A DNA stretch of 8,884 nt from an uncultured Lachnospiraceae bacterium (GTDB taxonomy: Bacteria > Bacillota_A > Clostridia > Lachnospirales > Lachnospiraceae): positions 1-8,884 of the forward strand of contig CAMMZE010000026.1 in NCBI GenBank assembly GCA_946529195.1, in the 5' to 3' direction. Positions 5,625-8,884 of this stretch are shown piece by piece; within the stretch, counting starts at the first letter, position 1, and every line of letters begins with the position of its first letter. The notes under the pieces were generated by a model, which was given only the letters and a program-made list of their open reading frames with translations, ran no database searches and was not told the origin of the DNA. The translations under genes were made by a program, and so were the position numbers.

Positions 5625-5690
5625 CAATTTGACGCTTCCTTTCCGCCTCAATTTAACTCTTTAAGTCCGCCTGGTTCACTCTTCTTTACA
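5619..5690. repeat. 24-nt tandem repeat, about three copies, running into the DUF1848 stop codon
   Basis: CCGCCT recurs at 5619, 5643 and 5667, exactly 24 nt apart. The first two copies share CCGCCTCAATTT and then AC; the third is decayed (CCGCCTGGTTCAC). The first copy starts inside the last array arm, and the third covers the TAA of the minus-strand DUF1848 gene at 5686-5688. Confidence 0.7.
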
Positions 5691-6621
5691 GAAAGTCTGT
5701 CAGCCGCATCTGCCGGTCCACCCATGACTCCTGGGGGACATCATGAATCCTGTCACCCTCCTGATAGTTTCCGATCAGGAAGGGGGAATTCACATCGTGC
5801 AGACGGCTGTTTGCCAGTACCCTCTCCCGGTCATTATTTGCATAGCAGTAGCGGCAGAAATGCCGGCAGCTGTCATAGGCCCCTATGTCGCAGGACAAAT
5901 AGCAGGCACACTCCTTGCGGGCCGGCTTTCTGGCCGGCACGATCAGATGTTGTCCCAGCGCCTTCTCATAATCTGCGATGGTCATGCAGCCGCTGCAGTC
6001 TGCTCCGTATGGAGCCAGGAAATCTCCTTCCGCGCAGGGCTTTACCGTCATGCCGTGATCTGCCGCGATCCGGAGGATCTCTTTTCCCAGGTACACTTTC
6101 TGATCAAATGGTACTTCTCTAACTTCCGGGAAGTTGCGCTGCACTTTCTGGTAGAGATCAATAAAACTGATCACGACCTTTTCGGTATGCCCTTCCAGTA
6201 CCTTAGCCATCTGGGCAAATGCCGACAGATGATAGTCTGCCGTATAGCGGTCAGACAAAAAGATGGGGTCATAGCGCCACACCATCCGCCTGCTGCCCAC
6301 CCGCTCAGAAAGCTGCACAAAGTCTTTCAGAATCTTGTGCTTGTCCGGCACATTTGGCTCGATATCTCTTCCGTAAGGGGTGATGGTCACATGCCAGATT
6401 TGCCCGTACGAATCCAGCAGATCCAGGTAAGGAAACATAGGTGCCGGATTCTTGCTGCAGAATCCAATCAGATCGACCACGGAAGGGTCCAGCCGGTAAC
6501 GGCTGACCTGACCGTGGTCGAACGGGTTGCGGACACAGACAAATCCTTCCTGCAGACGCCTGGCAAACCAGCTGGCATAAAAGGCCGGAATGTCTGTCCG
6601 CTGTCCTGTATTCATAATCAT
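5686..6621 (-). CDS. DUF1848 family protein with C-terminal CX3CX2C cysteine cluster
   Basis: A 311-residue cytoplasmic protein matching DUF1848 from end to end: RTDIPAFYASWF (8-19), NPFDHGQVS (32-40), FCSKNPAP (54-61), ITPYGRDIEPNVP (80-92) and WRYDPI (115-120). A dense cysteine block follows: C238, C240, C244, then DIGAYDSC and CRHFCRYCYANND with C252, C256 and C259. C252/C256/C259 form CX3CX2C, the spacing used by radical SAM [4Fe-4S] sites, but at the C-terminal end instead of the usual N-terminal position. C196, C209 and C212 may hold a second metal site. Iron-sulfur binding is inferred; the family's reaction is, to my knowledge, undefined. The gene starts 13 bp after the AgcS stop with only a weak AAGAG-type site, consistent with co-transcription and coupled translation. 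ATG at 6621 or 6615 is possible. Its stop overlaps the 24-nt repeat. Confidence 0.88.
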   Translation of the reverse strand: MIMNTGQRTDIPAFYASWFARRLQEGFVCVRNPFDHGQVSRYRLDPSVVDLIGFCSKNPAPMFPYLDLLDSYGQIWHVTITPYGRDIEPNVPDKHKILKDFVQLSERVGSRRMVWRYDPIFLSDRYTADYHLSAFAQMAKVLEGHTEKVVISFIDLYQKVQRNFPEVREVPFDQKVYLGKEILRIAADHGMTVKPCAEGDFLAPYGADCSGCMTIADYEKALGQHLIVPARKPARKECACYLSCDIGAYDSCRHFCRYCYANNDRERVLANSRLHDVNSPFLIGNYQEGDRIHDVPQESWVDRQMRLTDFL

Positions 6622-6634
6622 AAATCTCTTATCT

Positions 6635-8050
6635 TCAGCCCTGTTCTTTCTGGGCCCTTTCTTCCTTCATAATCTTCTGGAAGGCCTTCATATCACGTGC
6701 CACTTCACCGCTCAGGAGCAGCATGCAGATCAGGTTGGGGATGGCCATGAGAGCGTTGGCAATATCCGACAGGTTCCATACCACTTCCAGCTGCATGGTA
6801 GCGCCGAAAAAGACGATGATGGAGAAGATGATCCGGTAAATCATAATCGACTTGTAGTTGAAAATATACTCATAGGCCTTTTCGCCGTGATACTCCCAGC
6901 CGATGATGGTGGAGAAGGCAAAGAGGGTGATGCCGATGGTAACCAGCCAGCCGCCGAGCGGTCCCAGTACAGACTTAAAGGCCTGAATGGTCAGGGCAGA
7001 TCCGGTAAAGAGTTCCCCGGTTGCCGGGTCAATCTGGCCCAGTGCCCCTGAGCTTGCGATACAAAGTCCGGTAATGGTACAGACCACGATGGTATCCCAG
7101 AAGGTACCTGTCATATTGATATAGCCCTGACGGACCGGGTTATCAGTCGTTGCTGCTGCCGCTGTGATCGCTGCGGATCCCATACCCGCCTCATTGGAGA
7201 AGCAGCCTCTGGCGAAGCCATAGCGCATAGCCGACATCATGGAAGCAACGATTGTACCAAGCGCGCCGCCTGTCACTGCCTTCACAGAGAAAGCGTACTT
7301 AAAAATCATCGCCACACCAGCCGGCACATTTGCGATATTGCCGATGATAACCACGATACCTGCAATAACATAGAAGACAGCCATGAGAGGCACAACAACA
7401 GAAGAAACTCTGGAAATGGTCTTGATGCCGCCGACAATGATGAGCAGAGTCAGTACCATCAAAACAATGCCAACTGCTGTTTTATTAAATCCGATCGTCT
7501 GGTTCAGGGCTGCGGAAATGGAATTCGCCTGGGTCATGTTGCCGATTCCAAAGGAAGCTACAACAGCAAAGAAGGCAAAAAGCCAGCCAAGTATGGCGCC
7601 GAACCCCTTAGGCAGAGCCTTTTTCATGGTATACATGGGGCCGCCAGACATCTCGCCCTTTTCATTCACCTCACGGTACTTGATGGCCAGCATACACTCT
7701 GTAAACTTGGAACTGAGTCCGAAGCAGGCGGAAATCCACATCCAGACCAGGGCGCCGGGACCGCCGGATACCATTGCCGTTGCAACGCCGACGATATTGC
7801 CTGTTCCGATTGTGGCAGCCAGAGCGGTCGTCAAGGCGGAAAAAGGCGATACATCCCCGCTTCCCCGTTTTGTTGTTCTCGCTTCCTTGCTTAAGGTGCT
7901 CTTTAACGCATAAGGCAGGTTTCTCCAGGGAAGAAAGCCGGTCCTTACAGTCAGGAAGATACCTGTTCCAATCAGAAGCACGAGCATTGCCGGTCCCCAG
8001 ACAACGTCATCGACTTTCTTGATCAGAGCTGCGATTTGGTCATAATTCAT
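6635..8050 (-). CDS. Sodium:alanine/glycine symporter, AgcS (AlsT/DagA) family
   Basis: A 471-residue inner-membrane protein that should import small neutral amino acids (alanine or glycine) with Na+. The N-terminal segment (1-15) is soluble, and about ten or eleven hydrophobic segments follow, for example 19-36, 98-111, 152-171, 193-208, 216-240, 320-335, 365-385, 404-420 and 432-447. The family core PFSALTTALAATIGTGNIVG (69-88) is followed by GGPGALVWMW (97-106), the AgcS signature. MSGGPMYTMKKAL (134-146) and RYGFARGCFSNEAGMGSAA (276-294) are also typical. The length is normal and nothing appears broken. It is the first gene of a two-gene unit with DUF1848, with its own promoter. GGTGAG about 5-7 nt before the ATG is the likely ribosome binding site. 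The C-terminal tail (451-471) is charged and cytoplasmic. Substrate choice between alanine, glycine and serine is not decided by sequence. Confidence 0.95.
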   Translation of the reverse strand: MNYDQIAALIKKVDDVVWGPAMLVLLIGTGIFLTVRTGFLPWRNLPYALKSTLSKEARTTKRGSGDVSPFSALTTALAATIGTGNIVGVATAMVSGGPGALVWMWISACFGLSSKFTECMLAIKYREVNEKGEMSGGPMYTMKKALPKGFGAILGWLFAFFAVVASFGIGNMTQANSISAALNQTIGFNKTAVGIVLMVLTLLIIVGGIKTISRVSSVVVPLMAVFYVIAGIVVIIGNIANVPAGVAMIFKYAFSVKAVTGGALGTIVASMMSAMRYGFARGCFSNEAGMGSAAITAAAATTDNPVRQGYINMTGTFWDTIVVCTITGLCIASSGALGQIDPATGELFTGSALTIQAFKSVLGPLGGWLVTIGITLFAFSTIIGWEYHGEKAYEYIFNYKSIMIYRIIFSIIVFFGATMQLEVVWNLSDIANALMAIPNLICMLLLSGEVARDMKAFQKIMKEERAQKEQG

Positions 8051-8109
8051 TGATTCTCACCATTCCTTCGTGTAAAATTGTCTTTAGATATACCCTTGAT
8101 GTCTCACAT

Positions 8110-8138
8110 AGAATATCATTTTTTGTGGACAGAATCAA
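8110..8138 (-). promoter_or_regulatory. Promoter of the AgcS/DUF1848 unit
   Basis: Minus-strand TTGATT (8133-8138), 17 bp spacer, TATTCT (8110-8115) preceded by TGA, an extended -10. Initiation near 8103 leaves a leader of about 50 nt, with no glycine-riboswitch-like structure. The 8051-8175 interval is shared with the divergent gene at 8176, for which I see no convincing -35/-10 pair. Confidence 0.6.
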
Positions 8139-8175
8139 TCAAAAGAGTATCTCAATTCTTAAGCGAAGTGATTTT

Positions 8176-8884
8176 ATGATTTATATTTTTACTGCCCTTT
8201 TCCCGGAAGCAAGGCCTCTGATCGACAGACTGGGGCTAAAGCGTTCTCCGGACCAGCAGCACTTTTCAACATGGATTTCTGAAAACCATGAATATTTGCT
8301 TGCTGTTACCGGTCCCGGCCCGATTTCTGCCGCTATTGTGTCTTCTTCTGTGTTCACAATGCGGCCGCCTGCACAGGACGATTTTATTATCAATATCGGA
8401 ATTTGCGCGGGGATCGGTATGGATCAGACCGGCCAATGCTTTCTCTGCAGCAGTGTCACAGACACAGACAGCGGCAGAAGCTATTATCCGGACCTTATAT
8501 GGAAACATGCCTTCCCGGAAACAGCTCTCTGCTCCGGAAGCCGGATCTTGACAGCTTCGGATGACCCGGTCCCGGCCGGCAGCCGCCGGAAAGGCGCTCC
8601 CCTCCTTTATGATATGGAGGCTGCCGCCCTTTATCAGTCCGGTGCGGTCTACGCAGGCCCTCACCAGATGTCCTTCCTCAAGATTGTCAGTGACAAAGGG
8701 GACGGCTCTTTTCCGTCTCCGGAAGAAGTGACCGGGCTGACAGCAAAATGGCTGCCGCAGATCTGCCACTATATCGAAGGATTGCCCTGCCTGAGGCAGC
8801 AGCCGCAGGATTCTCCTCTACTGGAGTCCTTGTCGGCAGACCTGCACTGCTCTGTCACCATGCAGCATACCCTGCGCCAGTATC
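8176..8884 (+). CDS. MTAN/purine phosphorylase superfamily nucleosidase-like protein (partial, 3' end outside window)
   Basis: An open frame of 236 codons from the ATG at 8176 to the window edge. It matches the phosphorylase superfamily (PF01048 type) that cleaves the glycosidic bond of nucleosides such as methylthioadenosine or S-adenosylhomocysteine. The fold and catalytic residues are in order: Glu11 in TALFPEARPL, VTGPGPISAA (44-53), IINIGICAGIG (71-81), DMEAAALY (146-153) with Glu148, and LKIVSDKGD (168-176) with Asp173. These correspond to Glu12, Glu174 and Asp197 of E. coli MTAN. The central part is shorter than in MTAN. After the fold (about residue 203) a polar, probably helical tail begins and continues off the edge, so this is not a plain MTAN. 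The ribosome binding site is weak. From memory, such proteins in Clostridia can sit beside spore photoproduct lyase; the next gene is not visible. The exact substrate is unknown. Confidence 0.85.
   Translation, partial: MIYIFTALFPEARPLIDRLGLKRSPDQQHFSTWISENHEYLLAVTGPGPISAAIVSSSVFTMRPPAQDDFIINIGICAGIGMDQTGQCFLCSSVTDTDSGRSYYPDLIWKHAFPETALCSGSRILTASDDPVPAGSRRKGAPLLYDMEAAALYQSGAVYAGPHQMSFLKIVSDKGDGSFPSPEEVTGLTAKWLPQICHYIEGLPCLRQQPQDSPLLESLSADLHCSVTMQHTLRQY

Noticed and set aside
5743..6672. Plus-strand 309-codon open frame opposite DUF1848
   Set aside because: The minus strand carries clear DUF1848 motifs across the same region. The plus-strand translation shows no domain, and it overlaps both DUF1848 and the end of AgcS.
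7383..7913. Plus-strand 176-codon frame opposite AgcS
   Set aside because: Its Pro/Thr-rich translation is the mirror of hydrophobic membrane codons. The AgcS signature on the minus strand accounts for the region.
8125..8133. Extra copy of the array arm (GGACAG) in the AgcS promoter region
   Set aside because: Only six bases match and there is no inverted partner at the array spacing; a chance match is likely.
8051..8175. Riboswitch (for example glycine) in front of AgcS
   Set aside because: The leader between the predicted start point and the ATG is only about 50 nt and shows no paired aptamer or terminator/antiterminator structure.
8266..8769. Minus-strand 167-codon frame near the right edge
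   Set aside because: The plus-strand frame from 8176 has the MTAN catalytic residues and phosphorylase motifs in order and stays open to the edge.

Overview
The window reads as a piece of chromosome from an anaerobic, moderate-GC Bacillota bacterium, most likely a Clostridia/Lachnospiraceae-type gut organism. This is an inference. It rests on strong AGGAGG-type ribosome binding sites, two tRNA genes without an encoded CCA end, a DUF1848 protein, a butanol-dehydrogenase-type iron alcohol dehydrogenase, an AgcS symporter, and a substrate-binding lipoprotein with an N-terminal beta domain of a kind I associate with Clostridia. There is no sign of a prophage, transposase or plasmid backbone.

Layout. 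1-2334 (minus strand): a two-gene unit, a DUF6882-like protein followed 2 bp later by a metal/cofactor-type ABC substrate-binding lipoprotein that runs off the left edge. 2438-2603 (plus): a compact tRNA-Ala(CGC) unit with its own consensus promoter and terminator. 2610-2736: a MITE/REP-like element made of two perfect 29-bp inverted arms. 2746-4000 (minus): a monocistronic iron-dependent alcohol dehydrogenase with its own promoter. 4034-4203 (minus): tRNA-Ser(CGA) with its terminator. 4320-5274 (plus): a single short-chain dehydrogenase with a high-expression codon style and a strong terminator. 5286-5690: non-coding DNA with a four-unit array of 42-nt inverted-repeat elements repeating at exactly 84 bp, followed by a 24-nt tandem repeat. 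5686-8050 (minus): an AgcS sodium/amino-acid symporter followed by a DUF1848 cysteine-cluster protein. 8176-8884 (plus): a nucleosidase of the MTAN/phosphorylase superfamily running off the right edge.

How the parts fit. The genes are housekeeping and redox/transport functions in short independent units, not one pathway. The alcohol dehydrogenase and the SDR are both NAD(P)-dependent carbonyl/alcohol enzymes, but separate promoters and opposite strands give no evidence that they share a pathway. The two tRNAs both carry C34 and read G-ending NCG codons (GCG, UCG). The most unusual structure is the 84-bp-period array at 5328-5621. Its arms, loop length and spacer length are all fixed while loop sequence varies, and it makes an accidental open frame of 128 codons that should not be annotated as a protein.
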